This document shows positions 54,228 to 62,935 of a stretch of 64,000 nt of DNA, piece by piece (the stretch's first letter is position 1; each line of letters begins with the position of its first letter). The notes beneath the pieces were generated by a model. That model was not told where the DNA came from. It was given only the letters and a program-made list of their open reading frames with translations, and did not search any database. The stretch comes from Nocardioides sp. zg-DK7169. Lineage in GTDB: Bacteria > Actinomycetota > Actinomycetes > Propionibacteriales > Nocardioidaceae. The stretch covers positions 1-64,000 of the forward strand of contig NZ_JABJRA010000004.1 of assembly GCF_013155365.1 (NCBI RefSeq). Reading direction: 5' to 3'. The translations under genes and the position numbers were made by a program.

Positions 54228-55775
54228 ATGGTTTCCAACCGCCGCCGTCGAAGCCGTGGGAACGCGGACGCATCAGGCGCATCAGCCAGCTCCGAGCCCA
54301 GGACCTTCCATTTCCCGAGCGCCCTGACGGTGCTCGCCGCGGTCACCCTGCTGGTCTGGCTGCTGGCCTTCGTGGTGCCCACCGGCAGCTACCAGAACGA
54401 CCCGGACACCGGTCGCCCGATCCCCGGCAGCTACGAGGAGACCAGCGACCCGCTCACGCTCGGCGGCCGGTTCGCCCAGCTCTTCCTGGCCCCGGTCAAC
54501 GGCCTGTACGGCATCATGAACGCCGACGGCTTCGTCGGTCCCTACGAGACCGGTGAGCTGTACGGCGCGGCGGGGGTCTTCTTCTTCGTCATCGCCATCG
54601 GCGTCTTCATCACCATGTGCATGCGCACCGGCGCCATCGAGAACGGCGTCGCGCGGATCGCCGTCCGGATGCGCACCCGCAGCTCGGTGCTGATCATCGT
54701 GCTGATGATCCTGTTCTCCATCGGTGGCACCACGGAGGGCATGGCCGAGGAGACGCTCGGTTTCTATGCGCTGCTCATCCCGCTGATCCTGGCACTCGGC
54801 TACGACCGGATGGTCGTCGTCGGCGTCATCATGGTCGGCGCCGGCGTGGGGGTGCTGACCTCGACGGTCAACCCGTTCGCCACCGGCGTCGCCTCCGGGG
54901 GCGCCGACATCTCCATTGGCGACGGCATCGGGTTCCGCCTGCTCATGTACGTCCTGCTGGTGCCGGTGGGGATCTGGTGGGTGCTGCGCTACGCCCGGAA
55001 GGTGAAGGCCGATCCCGCCCACTCGATGGTCGGCACGGCCGAGGGGGACGACGAGCTGGTCGCCCAGGGCACCCGCGACGTCGGCCCGCTCCGCGGGCGC
55101 GACAAGCTGGTCCTCACCATCGTCGGGGTCACCTTCGTGTTCATGATCTTCTCGATCGTGCCGTGGGCGCAGGTGATCAACGGCCCCGAGGCCGAGAGCT
55201 ACTCCTGGCAGCTGGACTGGTACTTCCCCGAGCTCGCCGCGCTGTTCGTGGCAATGTCGATCGTGGTCGGGCTGATCGGCGGCATGGGGGAGAAGGGCGT
55301 GACCGACACGGTGGTCTCCGGAGCCGGGGACTTCATCGGGGTCGGCCTGGTCATCGTGCTGGCCCGCGGCGTCACCGTGATCATGAACAACTCCGAGATC
55401 ACCGGCACGATCCTGAACGCGATGGAGCAGGTCGTCGGGGACAGCTCGTCCTGGCTCTTCGGCGGGCTGATGTTCATGGTCAACATCCCGCTCGCGTTCC
55501 TGGTGCCGTCGTCCTCGGGGCACGCCGCCCTGGCGATGCCGATCCTGGCCCCGCTGGCGGACTTCGCCGGCGTCCAGCGGTCGATGGTCGTGACGGCGTA
55601 CCAGTCGGCCTCGGGCCTGGTGAACCTGATCACCCCGACGTCCGCGGTGGTGATGGGTGGTCTCGCCCTGGCGAAGGTGCGCTACGACCACTACGTCCGC
55701 TTCGTGCTGCCGCTGGTGATCATCTTGTTCGTGCTCTGCCTGGTGCTGATCGCGGTCGGGTCGGCGCTCTCCTGA
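54228..55775 (+). CDS. YfcC-family transporter, probable arginine/ornithine antiporter
   Basis: 515 residues with about twelve membrane segments. The YfcC/ArcD2-like pattern includes FHFPSALTVLAAVTLLVWLLAFVVPTGSY-type N-terminus, GGTTEGMAEETLGFYALLIPL, NNSEITGTILNAMEQ and the end PTSAVVMGGLALAKVRY. Divergent from arcA, with a shared promoter region, so it probably swaps external arginine for ornithine and completes the pathway. AGAGAGG lies upstream of the ATG. Confidence 0.88.
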   Translation: MVSNRRRRSRGNADASGASASSEPRTFHFPSALTVLAAVTLLVWLLAFVVPTGSYQNDPDTGRPIPGSYEETSDPLTLGGRFAQLFLAPVNGLYGIMNADGFVGPYETGELYGAAGVFFFVIAIGVFITMCMRTGAIENGVARIAVRMRTRSSVLIIVLMILFSIGGTTEGMAEETLGFYALLIPLILALGYDRMVVVGVIMVGAGVGVLTSTVNPFATGVASGGADISIGDGIGFRLLMYVLLVPVGIWWVLRYARKVKADPAHSMVGTAEGDDELVAQGTRDVGPLRGRDKLVLTIVGVTFVFMIFSIVPWAQVINGPEAESYSWQLDWYFPELAALFVAMSIVVGLIGGMGEKGVTDTVVSGAGDFIGVGLVIVLARGVTVIMNNSEITGTILNAMEQVVGDSSSWLFGGLMFMVNIPLAFLVPSSSGHAALAMPILAPLADFAGVQRSMVVTAYQSASGLVNLITPTSAVVMGGLALAKVRYDHYVRFVLPLVIILFVLCLVLIAVGSALS

Positions 55776-55785
55776 GAGGACCGCC

Positions 55786-56037
55786 TCACGCGGACGCGAT
55801 GTCCCCGACACCGCCGCGCGCCTCGCCCGCAGCCCGCTCGTCGAGCAGGCTGCGGGCGATCGTCTCGCACAGGACGACCGGGTTGCGGGTGGTCCCCGCG
55901 CACCTCAGCACCAGGTGGTCGGCCTGGTAGACGATGCGGCGGATCAGGCCCGGAGCGAGGACGCCCTGGAACTCGGCGATCAGGCGCTCCGCCAGGTCGG
56001 TGATGTCGACGCGGTGGCTGGTGGCGTCCACACTCAT
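55786..56037 (-). CDS. Small three-helix-bundle domain protein
   Basis: 83 residues from ATG 56037 (an ATG at 56049 is possible). Helical; the segment LAERLIAEFQGVLAPGLIRRIV, then NPVVLCETIARSLLDERA resembles the three-helix dimerisation domain found alone or at the N-terminus of actinobacterial arsenate-reductase-like proteins. Function unknown. Near-perfect fit to the island layout: a weaker GGGAC-type box lies 40 bp upstream. Confidence 0.6.
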   Translation of the reverse strand: MSVDATSHRVDITDLAERLIAEFQGVLAPGLIRRIVYQADHLVLRCAGTTRNPVVLCETIARSLLDERAAGEARGGVGDIASA

Positions 56038-56076
56038 CTCCCTCCGCATGTCCTGACCGGGCGGGGCCCGGTCTCG

Positions 56077-56090
56077 AGGTCAGGTGTCCC
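56077..56090 (-). promoter_or_regulatory. Weak DosR-like box
   Basis: GGGACACCTGACCT on the minus strand, 40 bp before the small gene. The GGGAC arm is kept but the other arm is degraded (about 8 of 14), so the call is weak. Confidence 0.25.
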
Positions 56091-56260
56091 AGCGTGTGTT
56101 CGCAGGCGCTGCGCCGCATAGAGACGAACGGCCCCGCCCGATCGGGACCGACCCGGTGCACCTGGCGGGCGGATCCTGCTCGCCCGGAGGACCGTGCGAG
56201 CGCCGTGGCCGGTCGCTGCGTCGCACCGATGGCGGCGGGTGATCGTCATCACCGAAACTA

Positions 56261-56274
56261 GGGACTAAAGTCCC
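56261..56274 (+). promoter_or_regulatory. Perfect DosR (DevR) box before devR
   Basis: GGGACTAAAGTCCC matches the DosR consensus GGGACTWWAGTCCC at every position. It lies 59 bp before the start of the DevR-like regulator gene, so autoregulation is likely. The AAACTA just upstream makes it an AT-richer spot in the region. Confidence 0.85.
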
Positions 56275-56332
56275 GGGCCAGCATGGCCCTGGACAGGGGC
56301 CGCCGTCGTCGTCGCCGTCGTACGTTCAGCCC

Positions 56333-57013
56333 ATGTGGGAGTCCTCCGCAGAGCCCGAGCAAGGACCGCGCCCCCCGGTGACGGTCTTCCTCCTTGATGA
56401 CCATGAGCTGGTCAGACACGGGATACGTGGGCTGCTCGAACGCGAGGGCGACATCGAGGTGGTGGGCGAGTCCGGGTGGGCCGCCGAGGCCGCGCGCCGG
56501 ATCCCGGCCCTGCGGCCCGACATCGCCATCCTCGACGTGCGGCTCCCCGACGGCACCGGCGTGGAGGTCTGCCGCCAGATCCGCTCGGTCGACCCCGGGA
56601 TCGCCGCACTGATGCTGACGTCCTACGACGAGGACGAGGCACTGTTCGCCGCGATCATGGCGGGCGCCGCCGGGTACGTCCTCAAGCAGGTGAAGTCGGT
56701 CGACTTCGTCGACACCGTACGCCGGGTGGCCGACGGGCAGTCGATGCTCGACCCCGCGGTCACCGCCCAGGTGCTGACCCGGTTGCGCAACGGCCCTCCG
56801 GAGGACCCCGTGACCAAGCACCTCACGCCGAAGGAGCACCAGGTCCTGGAGCTGGTGGGCCAGGGGTTCACCAACCGCCAGATCGCCGCCCGTCTGGGGC
56901 TGGCGGAGAAGACGACCAAGAACTACGTCTCCACGATGCTGGGCAAGCTCGGCGTGGAGTCCCGGACGCAGGCCGCGATCATCGCGGCACGTCAGAGCAC
57001 CGCGCCGCGGTGA
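56333..57013 (+). CDS. devR: NarL/LuxR response regulator, DevR (DosR)-like
   Basis: 226 residues. Receiver with Asp68 (AILDVRLPDG), Thr96 and Lys118, then a LuxR helix-turn-helix at about 160-220 (LTPKEHQVLELVGQGFTNRQIAARLGLAEKTTKNYVSTML), very like DosR. The KNYVS part of the recognition helix is the DosR type. A perfect DosR box in its own promoter supports the assignment. Followed by a DevS-like kinase after 194 bases. Controls hypoxia or nitric-oxide responses in mycobacteria; the signal here may differ. Confidence 0.9.
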   Translation: MWESSAEPEQGPRPPVTVFLLDDHELVRHGIRGLLEREGDIEVVGESGWAAEAARRIPALRPDIAILDVRLPDGTGVEVCRQIRSVDPGIAALMLTSYDEDEALFAAIMAGAAGYVLKQVKSVDFVDTVRRVADGQSMLDPAVTAQVLTRLRNGPPEDPVTKHLTPKEHQVLELVGQGFTNRQIAARLGLAEKTTKNYVSTMLGKLGVESRTQAAIIAARQSTAPR

Positions 57014-57207
57014 TCGCGAGGCGCTGATGGTGCGCCGCTCCGGCCCGTCCGTGAGGGCTGGGCCGCGGCGGGCACCGCGCTCCGCGACGCCCGACCCGCG
57101 TGCGGTGTAGTCGCGCTGCAAACCCTGGTTGGAGAACACCACGACTGCTACGGTCCCAAAACTCGACCGGGCGGGTCGCGTGGGGACGTTTGTCGCATAG
57201 GAGCGCA

Positions 57208-58974
57208 ATGCGAGATATCTCGGGAGAGCTCGCGGAGGAAGAGCCGTCCTCACCTCATGAGGACATTTCCTTCGAGGAGCTGATGCGGATAGCCGCCCAG
57301 CAGCTGGGCGACGTGAATGCCGAGCCGGACCGATGGCACCTGCTCCTCGACGTGGTCGTGACGATGGCGGCCGAGCTGTCGTTGGAGGACCTCCTGGCGA
57401 ACATCCTCGAGGCGGCCGCGGACATGGCCCGCGCCCGTCACGCCGTGCTGGTCGTCGACGAGCCGGGCACCAGGGGACGCCGCCGCGCCCTGGTCGCCCA
57501 CGGCCTGACCCATACGGAGGCCGCCGGCCTCGCGGGGCCCCTCGACGGCCTGGACGAGCCCCGGGGGCCGGGAAGGCCCGAGGACCCGGAGAGCCCCGAG
57601 AGCCCCGAGAGCCCCGAGAGCACTGGGAACCCCGGGGACCCCGAGGACGACGACCCCGCGGCGCCGGAGCCGGCACGGCGTACCCGCCTCGGCGTACCCG
57701 TGCGGCTGGGGGAGCGGGAGGCCGGCACCATCGTGCTGTCCGAGAAGCTGGACGGCTCGGACTTCACCGTGCACGACGAGCAGATCCTGCTGGCGCTCGC
57801 CGCCGCCGCGGAGGTGGCGATCGACAACGCTCGGCTGCGCGAGGAGGCGCAGCGGCGCGAGCGCTGGCTGGCCGCCGCCGCCGACCTGACGACGGCGCTG
57901 CTCCGCCCGGAGGCGGACGACACCGCGCTCCAGATCGTGGCCGACCGCACCCGCGAGCTCGCCGGCGCGGACATCGCTTGGGTCGTGGCCGCCCCGGACC
58001 CGGCCGCGCTGCGGCTCCAGGCGGTCTCCGGCCTGCCGGCGGACCCCGACGTGATGGCGGGGCTGTCCTTCGAGCGCTCCCTCGAGCGCTGCGTGGCCGT
58101 CTCGGGTCGCTCGCTCACGGTCCGCGCGCTCTCCGACCACCCGCGTGCCGTGGATGTCGCCAGGGTGCTCGCCGGCGAGCGGGCCGGGCCGGGGATGGTG
58201 GTCCCGCTGCGCAGCGCGATCGGCGTCGAGGGTGTGGTGGGGCTGGCCTGGTGGAGCGACGTGGACCCCACGGACGTCTCCCAGGACCCGAGCCTGCCGA
58301 CCCTTCTGGCCGAGCAGGCGGCGCTCGCCCTCCACGTGGCCCGGGCGCGACGCGACCAGCAGCGCCTGGCGGTGCTCGAGGACCGCGACCGGATCGCCCG
58401 GGACCTGCACGACCTGGTGATCCAGCGGCTGTTCGCGATCGGCCTGGAGCTCCAGGGCACGGCCGGCCTCGGGGACGCCGAGGAGATGGGACGTCGTCTG
58501 GACGCCACCATCGAGGACATCGACGTGACGATTCGCGATATTCGCCGCACGATCTTCGGATTGCGCTCAAAACCGGATTCCGGAGATCCGCGCGCGGTCG
58601 TCGTGGAGGTCGTGGAACGGGCGGCGAGAATGATGAAGTTCCACCCCACGCTCGAATTCCGCGGGCCGGTGAAGATGCTCGCCTCCGACGATCTTCTCCC
58701 CGATGTCCTCGCGGTTCTCACCGAGGCTCTGTCCAATGCCGTGCGCCACGCGCACTCGGCGGTCTGCGCCGTGGAGGTCAGTGTCGGCGACGGCGTCACG
58801 GTGCGCGTCAGCGATGACGGGCTGGGGATGCCCGAGGGGGTGGAGGAGAGCGGCCTGGCCAACGTCCGGCTGCGCGCCGAGCGGCGCGGCGGCACGCTGA
58901 CGATCACCTCCCAGCGCAACCGCGGCACCAGCCTGCTGTGGTGGGTGCCGTCGCCCGGCGACGAGATGGACTGA
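57208..58974 (+). CDS. DevS/DosT-like GAF-domain histidine kinase
   Basis: 588 residues. Two GAF domains (about 55-205 and 225-385), HisKA_3 with phospho-acceptor His401 (RDLHDLVIQRLF), and a HATPase end (LTEALSNAVRHAH, DDGLGMP). Tail GTSLLWWVP. In mycobacterial DevS and DosT, GAF-A binds heme through a His just before LGVPV. Here that place (about 124-157) is a Pro/Glu/Ser/Asp-rich tract with PES repeats and no His, so canonical heme sensing looks lost; the signal may be redox, flavin or another ligand. ATG 57208 has AGGAG upstream. Partner is DevR. Confidence 0.88.
   Translation: MRDISGELAEEEPSSPHEDISFEELMRIAAQQLGDVNAEPDRWHLLLDVVVTMAAELSLEDLLANILEAAADMARARHAVLVVDEPGTRGRRRALVAHGLTHTEAAGLAGPLDGLDEPRGPGRPEDPESPESPESPESTGNPGDPEDDDPAAPEPARRTRLGVPVRLGEREAGTIVLSEKLDGSDFTVHDEQILLALAAAAEVAIDNARLREEAQRRERWLAAAADLTTALLRPEADDTALQIVADRTRELAGADIAWVVAAPDPAALRLQAVSGLPADPDVMAGLSFERSLERCVAVSGRSLTVRALSDHPRAVDVARVLAGERAGPGMVVPLRSAIGVEGVVGLAWWSDVDPTDVSQDPSLPTLLAEQAALALHVARARRDQQRLAVLEDRDRIARDLHDLVIQRLFAIGLELQGTAGLGDAEEMGRRLDATIEDIDVTIRDIRRTIFGLRSKPDSGDPRAVVVEVVERAARMMKFHPTLEFRGPVKMLASDDLLPDVLAVLTEALSNAVRHAHSAVCAVEVSVGDGVTVRVSDDGLGMPEGVEESGLANVRLRAERRGGTLTITSQRNRGTSLLWWVPSPGDEMD
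57588..57621 (+). repeat. 9-bp in-frame tandem repeat in the devS-like gene
   Basis: About four copies of GAGAGCCCC encode the ESP repeats that replace the GAF-A heme loop. The period keeps the frame, so length can vary. Confidence 0.85.
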
Positions 58975-58999
58975 TCTCGGGGCGCGTGCTGGGCAGCGC

Positions 59000-59872
59000 T
59001 CAGGGATGTCCGCCCAGCGGATTCCCGTTCACGGCGCCCGGGTGCAGCGCGGACGTCGGCGTGTCCGGGACCACGAGCACCGGACAGGCGGTCTGGTGGA
59101 GCAGGCCGCGGGTGACCAGGCCGAGCCCGGGTGCGGTGCGGTACACCGCCCGGCGTGCGCCGATCAGCAGCGCCGAGGACTCGTGGGAGTGGCCCACCAG
59201 GGCCTGCACCGGCGAGGCCACGTGGACCTCGAGGTTCACGAAGACGTCGGCGCGCTCGCGCAGGGCGCCGAGCTCCTCGACGATGCGGTGCGACCACCGG
59301 CTCAGCGCCGCCTCGGAGGGCCGGTGCCCGCCGGGGGGCTGCTCCAGGCCCCAGGCGTGCACGACGCGCAGCGGGAGCCGGTGGGCGGCCGCGACATTGA
59401 GAGCCACGCCGAGCAGGTGCCGCGAGGTCCCGGGATCGTCGACGGCAACGGTGATCGGCGGCCCCGGGACGGTCGTGGTGTGCCAGCCGGGCGGGACGCA
59501 GGCCACGGCGGGTACGCCGGCGGAGGCGTCGATGCGTCCCACGCCCTCGAGAAGCGCTCCGAGGTCGCTGCGCTGGGCCACCACGACCCGGGCGTCGGCC
59601 TGGGCACGGAGCGCGGACTCCAGCGTCGGGGCCGGGTGCAGCTCGCCGCTGACGGCGGTCGACGGGCCGGCCAGCGCCCGCGCGGTGCGCAGGGCGCGCT
59701 CCATGGGCGGGTGCGCTCCGCTCCGCGACCCGCGGTCGGGGCCTTCGTGCCCGACGATGCGCAGGCGGCACCCGAGGACCTCTGCCTCCCGCACGGCGAA
59801 GCGCAGGGCAGGGTCGAGGTCACGCATCGGGACGCCGATCACCACGCTCGACGCCCGGGTCTGGGGGGACAC
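59000..59872 (-). CDS. Tandem universal stress protein
   Basis: 290 residues, two Usp domains (about 8-135 and 138-280). The first contains SVVIGVPMRD and the second ITVAVDDPG with ALLIGARR and CPVLVVP. The ATP-binding glycine motif is degraded in both (GARRAVYRTAPGLG in the second), so ATP binding is doubtful. In M. tuberculosis the DosR-regulated Usp Rv1996 lies next to ctpF; here the same pair is divergent. GTG start. A DosR-like box lies 85 bp upstream. Confidence 0.88.
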   Translation of the reverse strand: MSPQTRASSVVIGVPMRDLDPALRFAVREAEVLGCRLRIVGHEGPDRGSRSGAHPPMERALRTARALAGPSTAVSGELHPAPTLESALRAQADARVVVAQRSDLGALLEGVGRIDASAGVPAVACVPPGWHTTTVPGPPITVAVDDPGTSRHLLGVALNVAAAHRLPLRVVHAWGLEQPPGGHRPSEAALSRWSHRIVEELGALRERADVFVNLEVHVASPVQALVGHSHESSALLIGARRAVYRTAPGLGLVTRGLLHQTACPVLVVPDTPTSALHPGAVNGNPLGGHP

Positions 59873-60153
59873 GACTGGCTACCACCTCGCTCGCCGGAGC
59901 ACCCACCGTCTCGCGGGGGAACCGGGACGCGGCAGGGCTTGGTGCCGAGAACCGGGAGGACCAACGTCCCACCGTCGCCGGGTCCTCCACGTCGCGCTGC
60001 CGCACGCGGGCCGCGGGCCGCACGGGACCGTGAGCGTGCCTCGAAGGCGTCGGGCGTCCGGAAGGGGCCGGGGTCGTCGACCGCGCCGGGCGGGACCCGC
60101 CCGACAGGGGACCATCGGCCCTGTGACGGATGCGCCGGGGGCGGTCGACTCGG
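59873..60153. promoter_or_regulatory. Divergent promoter region with two DosR-like boxes
   Basis: 281-bp gap. Box 1, 59957-59970, reads GGGACGTTGGTCCT on the minus strand (11 of 14), facing the stress-protein gene. Box 2, 60108-60121, GGGACCATCGGCCC (11 of 14), 33 bp before the ATPase ATG. They are consistent with joint control by DevR. The rest is GC-rich; no gene is supported. Confidence 0.65.
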
Positions 60154-62877
60154 ATGATGGACGCGGACACAGCCGACGTACGCGGACGGACCCCTCACGA
60201 TCTGGCGGTCCCCGAGGTCCTCGCGCTCCTGCACACCGATGCCGACGCGGGACTGGACGGGCAGGAGGCGGCCCGCCGGCTGGCCGCCGACGGGCCCAAC
60301 CAGCTGCCGCGCCCGCGCACGGCCGGACCGGTCCGGCGCTTCCTGCGCCAGCTGAACAGCCCGCTCGTCTACGTCCTGATCGCGGCCGGGATCGTCACCT
60401 TCGTGCTCCGGGAGTACGTCGACGCCTCGGTGATCGCGGGCGTCGTGGTGGTCAACGCGATCCTGGGCTTCATCCAGGAGTCCAAGGCGGAGTCGGCCCT
60501 GGACGCCCTGCGCTCGATGGTGACCACCGAGGCGCGGGTGATCCGCGACGGCTCGATCCGGACGGTGCCCTCGGAGGACCTCGTGACCGGGGACCTGGTC
60601 CTCGTCGAGGCCGGCGACAAGGTCCCGGCCGACCTGCGGCTGGTGCGGAGCACCGAGCTGCGCGCGGACGAGTCCGCCCTCACCGGGGAGTCGCTGCCGG
60701 TCGACAAGGCCGACATGGTGCTGGCGCCGGAGACCCCGGTCTCGGACCGGCGCAACATGCTCTACTCCGGCACGCTGGTCACCAACGGCACCGGCGCCGG
60801 GATCGTGGTCGCCACCGGCGCCGGCACCCAGCTGGGCGAGATCCACCGACTGGTCGGCAGCGCGGACACGATGGCCACGCCGCTGACCCGCAAGCTGGCG
60901 TCGTTCAGCACCTGGCTCACCGTCGTCATCCTCGCCCTGGCGCTGGTGACCTTCGTCGTCGGCGTGCTGCGCGGGGAGCCGGCGGCCGACATGTTCGTCG
61001 CCGTCGTCGCCCTCGCGGTGGGCGCGATCCCTGAGGGGCTGCCCGCGGCGGTGGCCATCACTCTCGCGATCGGTGTCTCCCGGATGGCGCGGCAGCACGC
61101 CGTGATCCGTCGCCTGCCCGCCGTCGAGACCCTCGGTGGGGCCACCGTCATCTGCTCGGACAAGACCGGCACCCTGACGCAGAACCGGATGACGGTGCGC
61201 ACCTTGTGGACCTTCACCCAGGAGGTCCCCGTCGAGGGCGCGGACGCCGTGAGCCCGGGCGGGCCGCAGCCGGAGGTGCTCCTCGACGAGGCGCTGCGCT
61301 GGACGCTGGTGATCGGCGCCAACTGCAACGAGTCGCGGCTGGACGACGACGGCGGCGACATCGGGGACCCCACCGAGACCGCGATGCTGCGCGTCGCCCG
61401 ACGCTACGGCGTCGGCACCCACACGCTGCCCCGTGTCGGCGAGGTGCCGTTCACCTCGGAGCGGCAGTACATGGCGACGCTGCACACCGATCCCGGGAGC
61501 GGCGGGCAGGTGCTGCTGGTCAAGGGCGCGGTCGAGCGGGTGTCGGCCCGGTGCACCGGGCAGCTCGGCGCCGACGGCTCGAGCCTGCCCCTCGACGCGG
61601 ACGCGGTGCACGAGGCGGCCGAGCGGCTGGCCGCGGACGGGATGCGGGTGCTGGCGACCGCCGTCGCCCGGGACCCCGCGCCCGATGCGCTGGACGAGCT
61701 CGCCGCCGGCCGCGGCCACGGCCTGGTCCTCGCCGGTCTCCAGGCGATGATGGACCCGCCGCGCGACACCGCGCGGAGGGCGGTGGCGACGTGTCGCAAC
61801 GCGGGGCTCCAGGTCAAGATGATCACCGGCGACCACGCCACGACGGCCGCCTCGATCGCCCGCCAGATCGGGATCCTCGGCAACGGCGCCCCGGAGGGGG
61901 TCCTGGCGGGCGCGGAGCTCGAGCGGGTCACCGACGAGGAGCTGCCGGACGCCGTGGAGCGGACCTCGGTGTTCGCGCGGGTGAGCCCGGACCAGAAGCT
62001 GCGGCTGGTCGGCGCGCTCCAGTCGCGCCACCACGTGGTGGCGATGACGGGGGACGGGGTCAACGACGCGCCGGCGCTCAAGCAGGCCGACATCGGGATC
62101 GCCATGGGGCGCGGCGGCACCGAGGCGGCGAAGGACGCCGCCGACATGGTGCTGCTCGACGACGACTTCGCGACCATCGAGGCGGCCGTCGAGGAGGGCC
62201 GCGGCGTCTACGACAACCTCACCAAGTTCATCGTCTGGACGTTGCCGACGAACCTGGGGGAGGGCCTGGTCATCCTGGTCGCGATCCTGCTCGGCGCGGC
62301 CCTGCCGATCCTCCCGACCCAGATCCTGTGGATCAACATGACCACCGCCGTCGCGCTCGGCCTGATGCTCGCCTGGGAACCGAAGGAGGCGGGCATCATG
62401 GACCGCCAGCCCCGGGACCCGCGCCAACCGTTGCTCACCCGCACGATGGTGCTGCGCACCGTGCTGGTCTCGGTGCTGTTGGTCGTGGGCTCGTGGTGGG
62501 TCTTCCAGTACGAGCGCGGCGCCGGGGCGTCCCTCGACGTGAGCCGCACCGCGGCGGTGAACCTGTTCGTGACCGTCGAGGCCTTCTACCTGTTCATCTG
62601 CCGCTCGCTGACCGGCCCGTCGTGGCGCGTCGGCCTGTTCACCAACCGGTGGTTGCTGGTCGGCGTCACGGTGCAGGCGATCGGGCAGGCGGCGCTGACC
62701 TACGTGCCGGCGATGAACACCCTGTTCCAGACCGCCCCGCTGGACTGGGAGACCTGGCTGCGGATCCTCGGCGTCGCGGTGGTCATCAGCCTCGTGGTCT
62801 CGCTCGACAAGGCTCGGGCGATCAGGTCCGAGGCGCGGTCCTCCGCTCGGACCGCGGTGGGTGCGGGGGCGGGGTGA
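60154..62877 (+). CDS. ctpF: Calcium/cation-transporting P-type ATPase, CtpF-like
   Basis: 907 residues, complete. P2A-type pump: actuator motif ESALTGESLP, phosphorylated Asp336 in CSDKTGTLTQNRM, nucleotide-binding KGAVERV, and hinge GDGVNDAPALKQADIGIAMG. About ten membrane segments; helix 4 reads VGAIPEGLPAAVAI and helix 6 NLGEGLVILVAI. CtpF of mycobacteria is DosR-regulated and has a Usp neighbour. The start is one of two adjacent ATGs (60154, 60157); an ATG at 60130 is also in frame. No gene overlap. Confidence 0.92.
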   Translation: MMDADTADVRGRTPHDLAVPEVLALLHTDADAGLDGQEAARRLAADGPNQLPRPRTAGPVRRFLRQLNSPLVYVLIAAGIVTFVLREYVDASVIAGVVVVNAILGFIQESKAESALDALRSMVTTEARVIRDGSIRTVPSEDLVTGDLVLVEAGDKVPADLRLVRSTELRADESALTGESLPVDKADMVLAPETPVSDRRNMLYSGTLVTNGTGAGIVVATGAGTQLGEIHRLVGSADTMATPLTRKLASFSTWLTVVILALALVTFVVGVLRGEPAADMFVAVVALAVGAIPEGLPAAVAITLAIGVSRMARQHAVIRRLPAVETLGGATVICSDKTGTLTQNRMTVRTLWTFTQEVPVEGADAVSPGGPQPEVLLDEALRWTLVIGANCNESRLDDDGGDIGDPTETAMLRVARRYGVGTHTLPRVGEVPFTSERQYMATLHTDPGSGGQVLLVKGAVERVSARCTGQLGADGSSLPLDADAVHEAAERLAADGMRVLATAVARDPAPDALDELAAGRGHGLVLAGLQAMMDPPRDTARRAVATCRNAGLQVKMITGDHATTAASIARQIGILGNGAPEGVLAGAELERVTDEELPDAVERTSVFARVSPDQKLRLVGALQSRHHVVAMTGDGVNDAPALKQADIGIAMGRGGTEAAKDAADMVLLDDDFATIEAAVEEGRGVYDNLTKFIVWTLPTNLGEGLVILVAILLGAALPILPTQILWINMTTAVALGLMLAWEPKEAGIMDRQPRDPRQPLLTRTMVLRTVLVSVLLVVGSWWVFQYERGAGASLDVSRTAAVNLFVTVEAFYLFICRSLTGPSWRVGLFTNRWLLVGVTVQAIGQAALTYVPAMNTLFQTAPLDWETWLRILGVAVVISLVVSLDKARAIRSEARSSARTAVGAGAG

Positions 62878-62884
62878 CACCAGG

Positions 62885-62901
62885 GGCTAATGCTGTTAGC
62901 C
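62885..62901 (+). promoter_or_regulatory. TetR-type operator 1
   Basis: GGCTAATGCTGTTAGCC: perfect six-base arms GGCTAA and TTAGCC around five bases, 35-51 bp before the hydrolase ATG. Pairs with a second, related site 21 bp downstream. Confidence 0.7.
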
Positions 62902-62905
62902 TTTT

Positions 62906-62922
62906 GGCTATGAGTATTAGCC
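62906..62922 (+). promoter_or_regulatory. TetR-type operator 2
   Basis: GGCTATGAGTATTAGCC has five-base arms GGCTA and TAGCC and the same 17-bp length as operator 1. Centres are 21 bp apart, two helix turns, so two dimers could bind on one face. It lies 14 bp before the ATG. Confidence 0.7.
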
Positions 62923-62935
62923 ACGTGGGGGAATC

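Noticed and set aside
57130..57180. GGTCCCAAAACTCGACC as a DosR box before the devS-like gene
   Set aside because: Only one GGGAC arm is present and the second arm does not match, so it was not called.
57588..57621. Short tandem repeat as a CRISPR or regulatory array
   Set aside because: It is a 9-bp in-frame repeat inside a coding region.
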